DNA from: Phyllostachys edulis
Taxonomy: Eukaryota; Streptophyta; Magnoliopsida; Poales; Poaceae
Length of the DNA: 64,000 nt
Direction: 5' to 3'
Assembly: GCA_036346405.1 (NCBI GenBank)
Contig: CM070548.1
Coordinates: forward strand, 64,504,877-64,568,876
The position numbers and the translations under genes are program-made. The notes below the pieces were generated by a model. It was not told where the DNA came from. It searched no databases and saw only the letters and a list, made by a program, of their open reading frames with translations. Positions 47,640-59,059 of this stretch are shown here, piece after piece. Every line of letters begins with the position of its first letter. The first letter of the stretch is position 1.

Positions 47640-49590
47640 GTTTGGTCTAGTGGTGGGGTCTTGGGTTGATAGTCAGACTTAGGGTTAGGTAACCGTTTGA
47701 TCCAGAGTGAGGGCGAGAGGGATCAGGCTCTCGGGAAGTACACTGGTGCAAGGAGTTAGGACTCCAACGGGAGGGAGAGAATATTCACAGGAATATTCTA
47801 CATCGGTTACTTGGATGGGAGAGATCATTCGGTTAGGTAGGACTATCTGATCCATCTTCGGGTCATGAGTTGTTCGACTACTGGGAATAGATAGCAATGG
47901 ATGATAGCTAGAGTCTATACGATGTTGATTAATGGTGGAACTACTATCATCCACTTGGGGACCTATCACCGCTATCCATACACAGCTCCTACCTAATCTA
48001 ATTATTCCCTTTATTATTTTATTTTTATCAAGGATGTTCCATGAGCCTTACCTGGAACTTCCAAGCATTGGTTAGACACCAGCCTTACATTTTTAGTGGT
48101 GTCTGTGGGTTTGGTCTTCATCTGCGAGGTGATCTTTACTTAGTCTCATTACCTACATGGCTTGGCATATACTAAAGTAAACCGATCATACTAGGTTGAT
48201 CCTTAGCTACAACACTTGCTCTCGGCTACTCTTAGTTAACTAAACGACTACTTCTAGTTAAGTGGATAACTACAATGCAAGGCCTATGGTCTCTTACCTA
48301 CTGGTCTTCGTTTAGCGATCAACCCTATCGTCTTGATTTCCACTATTACTATGAAGCTAGGTCGTAGATACCACTAACCTTCATTAAAGTTTACCAATAC
48401 TATACTTTTACTTGGCATTTTATTCTAAATGTCGAGGTCACACTTAGATGCTTAACCAACTACTAGCATGGTCCATATGTTAATTGACATTCATGCATAC
48501 ACATGTACTTTTATTCCCCTACTTATTCTATGTCCTAAGTATATGTGAGCTTATGTCATTATGATTACCAGTCACTTCCTATGTCATTGGTGTCTTTCAC
48601 CCAACCGTAGAACCTAGTTATGCATGAGGCATACCCATCATATCATGTTTCCATTCACTGGGATTGTTGAATGAGCCACCCCTCAACTTAGTCATTGTTA
48701 ATGACCTAGGGTTAATAGCCACCTAAATATTCCTAACTGTTTATATGACTACTTCCTATCTAGGTGTCCATTTGATGGTTTGACATCATCTTAGTCAAAG
48801 GTCCTAGTTATCATCTAAACACCTAAGCTAACCACTATTTATCTTATTGCGATTCTGAGTTATAGGTGTGACCTATTGTTATTTTAACTGCACCGATTAT
48901 TTTGTTAAACATAAACTATTTCTACCAATCCCCAAATCACTAGACTTATTCCGTGATTAACCTTTTGGTCATCCCATCATCATCATCATCATCATCATCA
49001 TTATAATAATAATAATACTAATAATAATTACTACTATTCTTATTCTTATTATCATTATCATTACAATGCCCTAGGGCCTACTGGTCATTCAGTCATGTGT
49101 GTATGTATACGCTAAACATGTCTATACCATCTTAGGCTCTAACTACTTGAGTGAATCACAATCGTTAGTTTACTTACTACGCGATCTCTCGTTTAGGGTT
49201 TGACCTATCGCTTGTTGGGTTCGACTAATTGCGTTATTCTAACTAAACACTAACTGTTGACCACTGGTCGCTTGAAATTGTGTTTTGTTTGCTAATGGTT
49301 TGTATGTACTCGAATCATCCATCCTATCGTTTCACTAATCAGTTGAGTTAAAGAAAGTATACACTACTTGAGACCTACCTCAATAATCTACCTAAATCAT
49401 TGATTAACACTAATCCCTTCCATTAACCTCTAATCGCCTAACTTACTAATTGCCTTGATTAACAATACAGTTGTTATTTGCAACATCCACTGACTAACCA
49501 CCTACCTAACTAATCTAGATTAGCCACTTAATTAGGTGGGCCCACATGTCACTAAACCCTTCTGTCATAGCTAAAAGATTAGACAGTAAA
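47640..49590. other. Compositionally distinct stretch without a recognised gene
   Basis: About 2 kb dominated by CTAAC, ACTAC, CTTAGT and CCTA words, with few G runs and no long frame. It lies where the 5' half of LTR III should be but lacks the GC-rich middle of the other LTRs. It could be a decayed LTR III or a separate unknown repeat. Confidence 0.45.
48975..49050. repeat. Trinucleotide microsatellite (ATC)n then (AAT)n-like
   Basis: Nine or so ATC units are followed by ATAATAATA and ACTAATAATA runs. Confidence 0.95.
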
Positions 49591-49992
49591 ATAGGGGGGA
49601 CCCCCGATTCCTGAGGATGACCGGGGGATCCTCGGAGAGGGGACCAGTTGCTAGGAGAGGTATGTATATTGATTGCCCTAAAAAAAACTCTGGGTCTAAG
49701 CCATTACATGGGCGAAGGAGGCCTATTTACAGCCTCCAAACATGGTACATGAGATTACGGATCTAGAATTTTTTTTAAAAATAATCTATTTTTTATTAGA
49801 AATTACAAAAATATTTCAGCGTGCTGTTTGTTTTACAGAAATATCCGTCTGTCGCCGAACGATTGGGCGACTAGATCCAGTCGCTCCACCATTAGGCGAT
49901 CGAGGCAAAGCGCCAACAGTTGGGCGTCATTATTGCGATCGTTGAAGCGTGAGCGATCATGTTCGATCCGCCCAACCGCATGGCATGGATGC

Positions 49993-50002
49993 CTATATAA
50001 GG
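49993..50002 (+). promoter_or_regulatory. TATA box of the second MULE
   Basis: GCCTATATAAGGAACC lies about 230 bp inside the left end, upstream of a purine-rich leader and a splice-donor-like site. Confidence 0.65.
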
Positions 50003-50065
50003 AACCGCGTGGTCCCCGTCGGCTGATCGAGAAGGAGAGAGAAACCATTTTGAGTTACCACGCGT

Positions 50066-50179
50066 GGGGAGAGGGGAAAAAAGAGGGAGAGGAGAGGAAG
50101 AGAGGAGAGGGAAAATAGAGGGAGAGGAGGAAAAATAGAGGGAGAGGAGAGGAAAAATAGAGGGGGAGGAGAGGAAAAC
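50066..50179. repeat. Polypurine tract in the MULE leader
   Basis: About 110 bases of almost pure A and G, with one T in each of three AAATAGAGGGAGAGGAG-type repeats. It probably lies in the 5' untranslated exon, just before the donor-like GAGGTAAGTTTG at 50,189. Confidence 0.85.
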
Positions 50180-50190
50180 AGCATTTGCGA

Positions 50191-50706
50191 GGTAAGTTTG
50201 TTTTATTTTGTACTGTAATTTTTGTAGTAGGAATGGAATAGTTTATTTAGTACAAATTGTAGTATAAGTAGTACTCGTATGAAATTTTAGTCAGAGAAAA
50301 AGGTAGAAAATCGAAATGTTGTTGATTTGTATGTAAGTAGCCGCGATAAGAAAATTTAGTTAGAGAAAAAATAGTCTGTGAGGGAGTATTAGTGCTGTTT
50401 GTGAGAAGTATTGTAGTTATATGGTTGCGTGCGTGGCTGACTATTATTGGGTGAATAATGCGTTTCGGATTGCAAGTTAGCGTCCGAATCGGATAATGCC
50501 TGCTATGGAATAGCTCGGTTTTTATGTTAAATCTAAATATCATACTACACGTTCATTGTGACATCTGCCGTAGGTAATGAATGATCATGCTATCGTGTAG
50601 TTGTCGACGATAGGCGAAGGGCCTTAGAAATGTAAATCACAATGTAGTAGAACTTGCATACCGTGCGTTGCGATCTGACTACTTGCAATGTTGGAAATAT
50701 TTGCAG
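50191..50706 (+). other. Probable 5' intron of the MULE gene
   Basis: Starts GGTAAGTTTG and ends ATATTTGCAG, with T-rich sequence between. It separates the purine-rich leader from the exon with the first ATG. Inferred from splice consensus only. Confidence 0.45.
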
Positions 50707-50720
50707 CCATACAATAAGTT

Positions 50721-51710
50721 ATGCCTGTACCCACTACATTGAAAGTGCATTACGGTGTTGGCACCATTCGTGAAGGTCCATGCAGTGTTGACTTCGACAT
50801 ACCAGCCCAACATGGACAGTCCTGCGACAAGGGCAAGGGAAAGGCTCATGCGGCTGAGCCCCGCCGCAACAACGTATCCGGTCGCCCGGGCGTATTCCGT
50901 ATGGACGACGTGAGTTATCAAAAATTTACATCCTTCTTATGATTTTCACTATACGGTGCCCTTACATATGAAATCGCAGGACATGGACAACTTCGACATA
51001 CCAGCCCGACGTGGATAGTCCCGCGACAAGGGCAAGGGAAAGGCTCATGCGGCTGAGCCCGGCCGCCACAGCGTATCCAGTCGCCCGGCCGTAATGCGTA
51101 TGGACGACGTGAGTTATCAAAAATTTACATCCTTCTTACGATTTTCACTATACAGTGCCCTTACATATGAAATCGCAGGATATGGACGACTTCGACATAC
51201 TAGCCCGACATGGACAGTCCCGCGATAAGGGCAAGGGAAGGGCTCATGCGTCTGAGCCCGGCCGCCACAGCGTATCCGGTCGCCCGAGCGTAATCCGTAT
51301 GGACGACGTGAGTTATGAACAATTTACATCCTTCTTACGATTCTCACTATACGGTGCACTTACATCATGGAATCGCAGGACATGGACGACTTCGACATAC
51401 CAGCCCGACGTGGACAGTCCCGCGACAAGGGCAAGGGAAAGGCTCATGTGGCTAAGCCCGGCCACCACAACGTATCCGGTCGCCCAGGCGTAATCCGTAT
51501 GGACGACGTGAGTTATGAAGAATTTACATCCTTCTTACGGTTCTCACTATACGGTGCACTTACATCATGGAATCGCAGGACATGGACGACTTCGACATAC
51601 CAGCCTGACGTGGACAGTCCCGTGACAAGGGGAAGGGGAAGGGGAAGGCCGGCGAGGACTTCAACGCCGAGCTAGCAAGGAAGGAAAAATGGCCTCGATC
51701 CACGCAGTAG
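50721..51710 (+). pseudogene. MULE-borne gene of repeated 43-codon exons
   Basis: The ATG at 50,721 opens MPVPTTLKVHYG. The VHYG phrase resembles the start of some MuDR-type transposases; this is a weak link. From VDFDIPA onward the sequence consists of five copies of a module. Each has 129 coding bases (DFDIPARRGQSRDKGKGKAH...VIRMDD) followed by a 71-base intron-like piece that starts GTGAGTTAT and ends ATCGCAG. Because 129 is a multiple of three, splicing would keep one frame through all copies to the tail ELARKEKWPRSTQ and the TAG at 51,708. Without splicing each copy shifts frame. Copy 2 has CAG changed to TAG and copy 5 has CGA changed to TGA, so the present gene is broken. Basic Lys-Gly runs suggest nucleic-acid contact. 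No catalytic domain is seen, so it cannot be a transposase on its own. Confidence 0.5.
50787..51640 (+). repeat. 199-200-bp tandem repeat, about 4.3 copies
   Basis: TTCGACATA recurs at 50,793, 50,992, 51,191, 51,391 and 51,591. Copies 3 to 5 are the most alike, which suggests that expansion continued toward the right. Confidence 0.95.
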
Positions 51711-52378
51711 GTCAGGTCATTACGTAGTAGTCCCCCGTCCTACACCCCATGTTGTTTATTATCCCCTAAAGGCATGTAGACTTACATGGTCCGGATGCTT
51801 GTGTCGCAGTGTCGAATCCTCCATGTTTTACGGCATCTTCATAATCACAACGAGCGTTCTCAGCCCGTTCCATCATATCCCTAGCATATCATAATATCAC
51901 TTACCTTTTACTTACAACTCATCACTATCTCAATCGTCCTCCCAAAATTTTACAGACATTTTGTGCACTACAACAATATACGATGATCACAAAATGTTAT
52001 TGCGAGTATCACAAATTTCGTACCCTTCATATTCTACGAAAATAACAAACATACAAACAATCAACATCGTCACAACATTCAAAATAAATAACATCATACA
52101 ATCAGATTTGCTAAAATCACTAATTAAATACAAAACAGTTGGGACCTCATTGCCGACGGTTGGGCATGACAGAACTGTCGCCAATTGCGCAAGCGATCAA
52201 GTGCTACTACCCAACGGTTGCGCGATAGCACTTCAGTCGCCTAATAGTCAAGCGACTGGGTCCAGTCGCCCAATCATTCGGTGATAGACGTATATTTCTG
52301 TAAAAAAAAAGAACGCTGGAATATTTTTGTAATTTCTAATATAAAATAGATTATTTAAAAAAAAAATCTACGGATCTA

Positions 52379-52696
52379 TCCCTAAAAGGCTCTATACTTG
52401 TAGGGGCTGCAGGGGCTTTTTCTGCCCCTAGGCGTAGCCTCCGGCTCGTGGTGGACTGCCCTGGGCCCGGTCCACCTGGTTGGTGCACCTGGTCCACTGG
52501 TGCCCCTTAGCCCTTTGCACCCTACGAGGCGGCTCTGGGCTGTGGGGGCCCTGAGCCCCTTAGCTGCCTCAAGGTGGCCCCGTGGGGCGTCACTAGGACC
52601 CCTTTGGGGCCCCTCTTGTGGCCTTCAGGGCCCCTCTTGTAGCCTCCGGGCCCCCTTAGGGGGTCGATCAGGTGCTTGCCTGGGTCACGGGTCAGG
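52379..52696. other. GC-rich stretch without a recognised gene
   Basis: About 320 bp between the MULE target site and inverted LTR VI, matching in style the 165 bp left of the MULE. GGGCCCCTCTTGTRGCCT is repeated twice near 52,608 and 52,629. Confidence 0.5.
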
Positions 52697-54614
52697 TGTG
52701 AGGACCCCCGGGTTATTTTCGTAAGACCAAGGTCTTCTCGGTCTTATAAAAATAACTCTGGCCACATGAAATAAAATCCAACTTAACTCCATTTGAGTGA
52801 GAGCACTCGGCTGAGCTTAGAGAAACGAATACCATGCATACCACTCCTTTGAGTGTACTACATGATAGTCGATTCTCCAATAGCCCGAGTCCCCACTTAA
52901 ACAAGTTAAAAGGGATTTCAAAATAGTGGTATGTGTCTCGTGTTGGCTCCCAAGATCAGCGACCAACACGCACATACCCGTAACAACGTTAATCACAGGC
53001 ATAAAACATTTGTTCATTGATATATCAAGTAACATATGACAATACTTAAGTCTACAACTATTACAAAAGCGGCCGACCAACCAAATTCAAATAATTACAT
53101 TAAGTAGCAGCAGAAGTAAGACAAATAAACCAAAAGGTCCAGTAAGTGTGCCCAAAAACCAAAGGCAACCAACTGGGATCTAGAAACATCACTATTCATT
53201 AGCGTTGCCGAAATCGGCACTAACGAACTGATCGGGTGAAACGTCATCCTCACCTAAACAAGCAGCAACCGGATTAAGTACAAAATTGTACTCTCAAGTC
53301 TTACACAAAATAAAAATTATATATGCTAGTGGCTGTCCAAAGAGAGGCATTAGTGGCTTAGTTTTGCACAAACACACAATTTTTTATTCCTACATCATCT
53401 AGTTTGAACTTGCCATTTTGTAAACAAATGTTTAGTAAAAGAAGTACATATAATAGTGATAGATATAAATATCAAACAATACCAAAGTGGCAGCCCACTT
53501 TGATAAACTAAAATGCATGAATACCCCATTCATGCCGAAAACCAAGTTGTAACCAAGTCAAGCCGAAAACAAAGTTGTAACCAAGTCAAGTTTTAATTTG
53601 AAGTCTAACAATAATGACTCCCGAATCCAAAAGGTTGTCCGTAACTGTGGACATGGCTATTTGAATAGATTTATCCCTACAGGGGAGTACTACTTTACCC
53701 ACATGACTCGATTAGCCCGTAAGCCTCCGGATAATGACACACTTCCTAAGGTATGCCAGCCGGGGAAATCAAGATTCGATACTTTTTAGCAAGATGATCC
53801 TATTGAGATGAGTCCCCCTTGCGAGTTGAACCCCAAACTTAGTACAAGCTACTGATAGAACTTGCTAAGTGGGCTTGCAAGTTGTGTTAGAGATACCAAT
53901 ACAATATAAAGAAAGAAAAAGAGTGCTCCCATGCACATTATAGAAAATTGCATCGGATCCTACGAACAAATGATTGAACACAAATGTCCTCACACCACTT
54001 GGGACTTAACCCAATAAAACCCTCCCCTTACTTGGATTAACGATGTCACCAAAGTTCGGTCCTTAATGGTCCGGACAAGACTACCACATACCCGAGTCTC
54101 ATGCACGAAGGCACCCTCACTAACAACCACTTGTCTAGACCCAAATCCTTTGTAATTTGATCAATATAGACATAACAACTAGATTCGAATATCTAGACCA
54201 AAATCATAAAAGATAAGAGTGAGGTGTTACCGACGATTGACGAGATAACCCCGTCAATCGAACTAACACATTTTCTAGAACCGCATGGCTAAGCATACCC
54301 ATATATAATAGATACATCATCACAAACATCTAATCTTAAGCATATTTGTAGTGGACATATCAAAGATAACAGCAAGGATAGGACATAACTACCTAACTCA
54401 TAAACATATCGATATACCAAAATATCATGCAAGCAATAACATTGCATTTCAAAATACTAATTAACAAAATCTAGGATCAATATGATGCAAAAACAAAGTT
54501 CAAATGATGCTTGCCTTGCTCGAAGTCTAATTGTTCACTCTCGGTTGCGTAGTCGTTCACGTGTGGCACTTCGGATTCTATAAAAAGACGACATCGAATA
54601 AACACCGAGAAAAA

Positions 54615-55210
54615 AATAAAAAAAAATATATTTGGCTTTGGTCTTCTTATTGCTTGAGTAAACAGAAGTTGTTCTTTTGGCTTCTCTTGTGGGACAGATT
54701 AAATACTAGGGAGCTCCTTCTGCCTAAGAAGCTCCACCTTGCTAGTTCTGAATGTGTGCTTTGTTCTGATTGCCTTACTGAAACCTCAAAGCATCTCCTC
54801 TTTGGCTGCTCTTTCAGCCAACAATGTTGGTCGCTATTTGTGTTTGATTGGGATTTATCTCTTCTAGTTGTTGATCTCATTCAAGATGGCAAGCAAAGGT
54901 ATGTATGAGGATATTGAAGGAGATATTAATTATTGGGTGCTGGAGTATTTGGTTGCATCGGAATAAGGTCATTTTCAGTTAGGGGGTCACTTCTCTTTCA
55001 GACTGGAGAAGAGAGTTTAGGGAAGCTTTTGGCCTGGTTATCCATTGGGTCAAACCTTCGCTTTGGGAGGCTTTTGTTTCTTGGTTGAGAGATTTCAGTT
55101 AATTTTATTAGTTCCCCATTGTAAATTCATTTTTTTATTTCTCTTGTATATACTCTCTTTCAATATAATTTTACAGTAGGGGTTCTTCCCCTCCTGTTCT
55201 CAATATAAAA
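54615..55210 (+). mobile_element. 5'-truncated LINE (non-LTR retrotransposon)
   Basis: The insert is flanked by the perfect 15-bp duplication AAACACCGAGAAAAA (54,600-54,614 and 55,211-55,225), of the variable long type that LINEs leave. It encodes the C-terminal end of an ORF2-like protein, then about 300 bp of 3' sequence ending CAATATAAAA. Only the last 0.6 kb of the element is present, as is usual after incomplete reverse transcription. Confidence 0.82.
54633..54908 (+). pseudogene. LINE ORF2 C-terminal zinc-binding (zf-RVT) fragment
   Basis: WSSYCLSKQKLFFWLLLWDR, then LNTRELLLPKKLHLASSECV, LCSDCLTETSKHLLFGCSFS and QQCWSLF follow the zf-RVT pattern that ends plant LINE reverse transcriptases: aromatic FFWLLL, then CxxC, then H...C. 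The upstream endonuclease and polymerase are absent. The frame ends at a TGA at about 54,908. Confidence 0.8.
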
Positions 55211-55827
55211 AAACACCGAGAAAAAGCAAAAAAATTCAAAATTCTCAACAATTTATGAAATTTATACAGTAGGTAAGTTGTAATTTTATATGAATTTAGG
55301 TGAATAATTATTTCATTTAGAGTTTATATGAGAGAGTTATATCAGTTTGAAAAACAGCATTTGAGAAAAAGCTGGAAAATCTCGTTCTGTTACTATTCAC
55401 CTGAATTAATTACTTTAGTGAAAATTTTAAGAACAGTGGTGGATATTAGAATTACATGGATAGAAATATAACAAAAAGTTATGTTCAATAAAAATTGAAT
55501 CATCCCATTTGGAGTTCAAATGAATTTTCTATGAATTTTTGAAGTTGATTTAGTTTCTAGTGTAAATATAATTCCTTACCGAATTTAATTTCAATTCCAA
55601 AATTTTATGTGGCAGTGACATGTTTCAAAATTATTTCATGAGAAAGTACATTAAAAATGTAAACCAATAAAATTGGTTTCACTCAATTGGAGTTAAAATG
55701 ATTTAGTTATGCATTTTTGAAGTTCTCTGAATTTATAGTGCAACAATAAATCATTTCATAAATTCTAAAAGCATTTAATAATTTTCATACCTAGCCTATT
55801 CTAGCCTCTATCACTAACATGCGGGGT

Positions 55828-58800
55828 TGTAACATCCCAATTTTCAGAACCTTAAAAATCATTTGAATAGTTGGTAAGGAGAAAATTCACCATTTGGATT
55901 TATTTGCATTTAGTTCAAAAGCTTAAACTTGGACTTTAGTAACAAAACAATTTAATATGAATAATTCCAACATGAACAATAGTCAAAATTATTTTATTTG
56001 GATTCTATGAGCTTGGATATATTTTCTAGAATTTTCTGGAATTTTTCCAAGATCATTTGCTATTTTCCAATGCTTATTTGAATTTCTCGTATTTTCTTAA
56101 AAAGAAAAAGCTAATTTAAATCTCCAAATAGTGTTGGGCGAATCTCTCCGCCCAACTTCCTTTTTTCCGCTGAAGCCCAGGCCCGTTTTTCCTTGGTCGT
56201 CCGATCGCGGCGGTGACGATCAGATCTCACCATACCTTAGCCTCCCGTCTCATTGCCAAAGGGCCCGCCTTGTTTGAGCCGTCTTCCTCGCCGCTTTCTT
56301 CTCAAGGACGCCTTGCTGCGCGAATCGCCATGAGCGGTCAACGCCGAAGCTTCACGCTGGCGCCTCAACCTCCCTGTTCCTCGCGTGTGCGACGACCTCC
56401 ACGACCACGCCGCCACCCTCAAGAACCCTCTCATCCTCGCGCGGTTGCGCCATCGCTCAAGAATCGCCGCCACGACCTCCACGTAGCCACGCCGCCGGAG
56501 CTCCCGCCCCTATAAAGGCACCCCGGATCGCACCGCCTCCTTTTCCCAAACCCCCAACTCACTCCTCCTCCCGAGCCCTTGAGCCGCCAGAGAAGCTTGA
56601 GGACCTAATCTCGCCGCCGCTTGTTCGACGAGGAATTGCGCCGCCTCCTGTTGCCCCAGCGTGTCGCCGCCGCCACCGTTGGACTCGCCAGTCGCTGCTG
56701 GCCGGTGCTCGCCTCGCCACGGAGGAGCCTCTAGCTGCCGCCGCCGAGCCTGCACCACCTCCTCCGCTCCGACCGCCACGGCCGCCACTGCCGCTTCTCG
56801 CACCGAAGAGCACACCTCGAGATCCTCGTGTTCCCTCTATCTCCTCAGACCACCCATTCTCGCCGGCGAAGCCGCTCGCACGACCCTTGGTTCCCGTCTT
56901 GCCCCGCCTCGCCGCCCACGTCGGCGTCGGCTCGGCCCGTGCTGCGTGTCCGCCCATGTGGCGCCGCGGCCAAGGTGGCGCCACATGAGTGCCCACGTGG
57001 CGCCCGAGCCACCCGGATTCAGTGGCTCGGTGGACTTGGTCCACTGGAGCGGGTCACCGACATGTGGGTCCCACATGTCGCTTAATTCTTTAATTTTTTA
57101 AATTCCGAAATCCTTCACGACGCCACCTTGCGCAATAATTAGAATTTCCTTTAGAAAAACAATTCGGAAAATTGTTAAATAATGATTTAGGTTTAAATTT
57201 GTAAAATTCATAACTTTTGCATCCAAACTCCAAATTGGGTGTTTCAAATTTCTAAATTCATATAAAATTAAGATCTAGCTAATCAAACCAAAATTATTTA
57301 AATTTGATTTTGTTTAAATTTAGAAATTCATTTAAATTTCAAGAGTTAGGTTAAAACTTGTAAAATTCATATCTTTTGAATCCTAACTCCAAATCCATCC
57401 ATTCAAATTCCTAAATTCGTCTAAAATCCAGATCTATCTATTGGAGCTTTTTATTTATTTTATTGGAGTTATTTGCTTCTGGTTTTCATTTAGTTTGTTT
57501 GTTTGTGTCGTTTATGAGTAGACTTCGACGTCACCGAAGAGTTGAAGAAGAAGGACCTTTCCAAGACCAAGATCAATTCCTAGATCCTTTTCAAGGCAAG
57601 CTATGCCCTTGACCATTTTGCTTCCCAGTTTTATAAAAGTATTTTAATTCAAATTATCGTGATCTTAATTCAAGTATTTATTTAAAAGCTTTTGGGTGCG
57701 AGTTAAATCCAAATTGGTATGCCTCCCTTGTGTAATTGTTATGCCTTGATTCCTTGTCACCCTAGTTGATAATTAGTTGGTTAATATTGTAGAACCAACG
57801 TGGGTTGGTTAGTACGATTAGACTGCTTAGCCATGCCACGAATCATTTGTCATGTAGATTGCTATATAAATTTGACTAAGTGAATATGCAACTATGTGAT
57901 AAAAGCTGTGTGTACTATGTGTCTTTGTGGCATGTGTTGCACTTAAAACCAATGTGGTGGTAAAAGGATTTTGAACTGAGGCAAGTGGTGGGAACTGTGT
58001 GAAAGGGTGGACTGTGTGAACTGTGTGGACTATGTGAACTATAATAATCTGTGTGTCTGTGTGATTTGGTTAGCTTGTGGAAGTCTTGCCTTGGTCAATT
58101 AAGGACCTCACCATGTGCTCTTTTGAATCGAGCTCTCAGACGACCACATGTCTGCTTGAGACGGCCTAGCATAGTAAGATAAGGTATCTCAAATGCTTTG
58201 TTATGATTAGTGTTAGCTACACTAATTGTATCCTCGTGGGTAAAGTGTACAAACCTCTGCAGAGTGTAACTTAATCTATTCAATAGCAGCGTCATGATCA
58301 TGGACAATGCTCGGGATTTGACACTAGGGTAGATTTTCATAAAAGCTGTGTGGGAAGGGAGCTATGTGAACAAATCATCTAGCTATGTGAATAACCCGTT
58401 AGGGTCAGGTGTGTCTTTGTGAAATAACTTGTTAAAATTATTATTGTCTATTTGTGTTACTGCCTTTAATCTATTGAATTGTATTCAATTGCAAAAGTTG
58501 CATTTATGCAAAAGAGCCACGTAATGCCTTCCTTTGTAAAAAGCCAAAGATATGTATATATTTGCATTTCGTGGTGTGGCTTATAGTACGGTGTGTACTC
58601 ACGCTTGTTTTGACGAATCAAGCAGAGGAGGAGTCTTCACCAAAGATTTGAGGACGAGTACATCAAGGTGCCCGATCGTGAGGTCTTGATCCCATCGGTT
58701 GCTCGTGGCGAATCGATGGGGTGCCACTACCGCTTATGTTTCCGCCGCTTATTTCCTATGTTAGTTCTCAAGTGGCTCAAGATTTGTAAACTCGACCTTG

Positions 58801-58957
58801 AGGTCAAAACCATTATTTGTTAATCAAAGTTAACCGCTTATGTTATTATTCGCCAGTATGGAATGATTGCCATCTTTGTTGACACTGTGTGCACTAGCAT
58901 GATCCCGGCTAGTGCATTAAACACGAGGGTCCCGAACCGTAGTTTTGGGTCCCGACA
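55828..58957 (+). repeat. 5' LTR (LTR VII)
   Basis: Starts TGTAACATCCCAATTTTC and ends GGGTCCCGACA, directly before the primer-binding site. Length is 3,130 bp. The dyad block is at about 58,236-58,310. This copy anchors the whole long-LTR family in the window to Ty3/gypsy, because it alone still carries its internal region. Confidence 0.92.
56510..56517 (+). promoter_or_regulatory. TATA box of the gypsy 5' LTR
   Basis: CCCCTATAAAGGCACC stands in GC-rich sequence about 680 bp into the LTR. A start just downstream would give an LTR-encoded leader of more than 2.3 kb. Confidence 0.62.
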
Positions 58958-58961
58958 AAAG

Positions 58962-58973
58962 TGGTATCGAGCC
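58962..58973 (+). other. Primer-binding site of the gypsy element
   Basis: TGGTATCGAGCC lies four bases after the LTR. It is similar to the complement of the 3' end of initiator methionine tRNA (TGGTATCAGAGC type). Confidence 0.75.
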
Positions 58974-59059
58974 ATTTGATCAGAGGTCTAGACCTTAGTT
59001 AGATTGGCTGCTCGAGTGTCCAAATTATTTTCTAAAAGAAAATTAACTTACAAGACTAA

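Larger units (their letters stand above)
45589..49590 (-). repeat. LTR III, inverted copy of the LTR IV subfamily
   Basis: Read on the minus strand it ends GGTCTAACA at 45,589. The end matches LTR IV over its last 130 bp or so, for example AGTAGCTAGT followed by CACAGTT on the plus strand. The inverted ATGAGTACACAACCATACTCAT module is at about 45,974-45,995, and the dyad block is at about 46,366-46,440. The 5' boundary was not found: no GGGATGTTACA word occurs to the right, and the AGTGC flank has no clear partner. The part beyond about 47,640 may be another element. Confidence 0.65.
49766..52368 (+). mobile_element. Second MULE, with tandem exon-intron modules
   Basis: Terminal inverted repeats start GAATTTTTTTTAAAAATAAT and, at the other end inverted, GATTTTTTTTTTAAATAAT. 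They continue through TTACAAAAATATTYCAGCGT and a CGATTGGGCGAC-rich part for about 150-190 bp. The perfect 10-bp duplication TACGGATCTA flanks the element (49,756-49,765 and 52,369-52,378). Length is 2,603 bp. Its gene, transcribed rightward, is described at 50,721-51,710. Confidence 0.88.
52697..55827 (-). repeat. LTR VI, inverted copy of the LTR I subfamily, incomplete
   Basis: On the minus strand it ends GGGGTCCTCACA at 52,697, as LTRs I and V do. The order of modules mirrors LTR I: TTAGTGCCGATTTCGGCAAC near 53,200, the dyad block at about 53,636-53,705, and the ATAAACACCGAG word near 54,598. A LINE fragment interrupts it. The 5' part is cut by the gypsy LTR at 55,828 and must continue beyond the window. 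Confidence 0.8.

Noticed and set aside
56559..57101. Long frames on both strands in GC-rich sequence
   Set aside because: They lie in the leader part of LTR VII just after its TATA box and have no recognisable domain.
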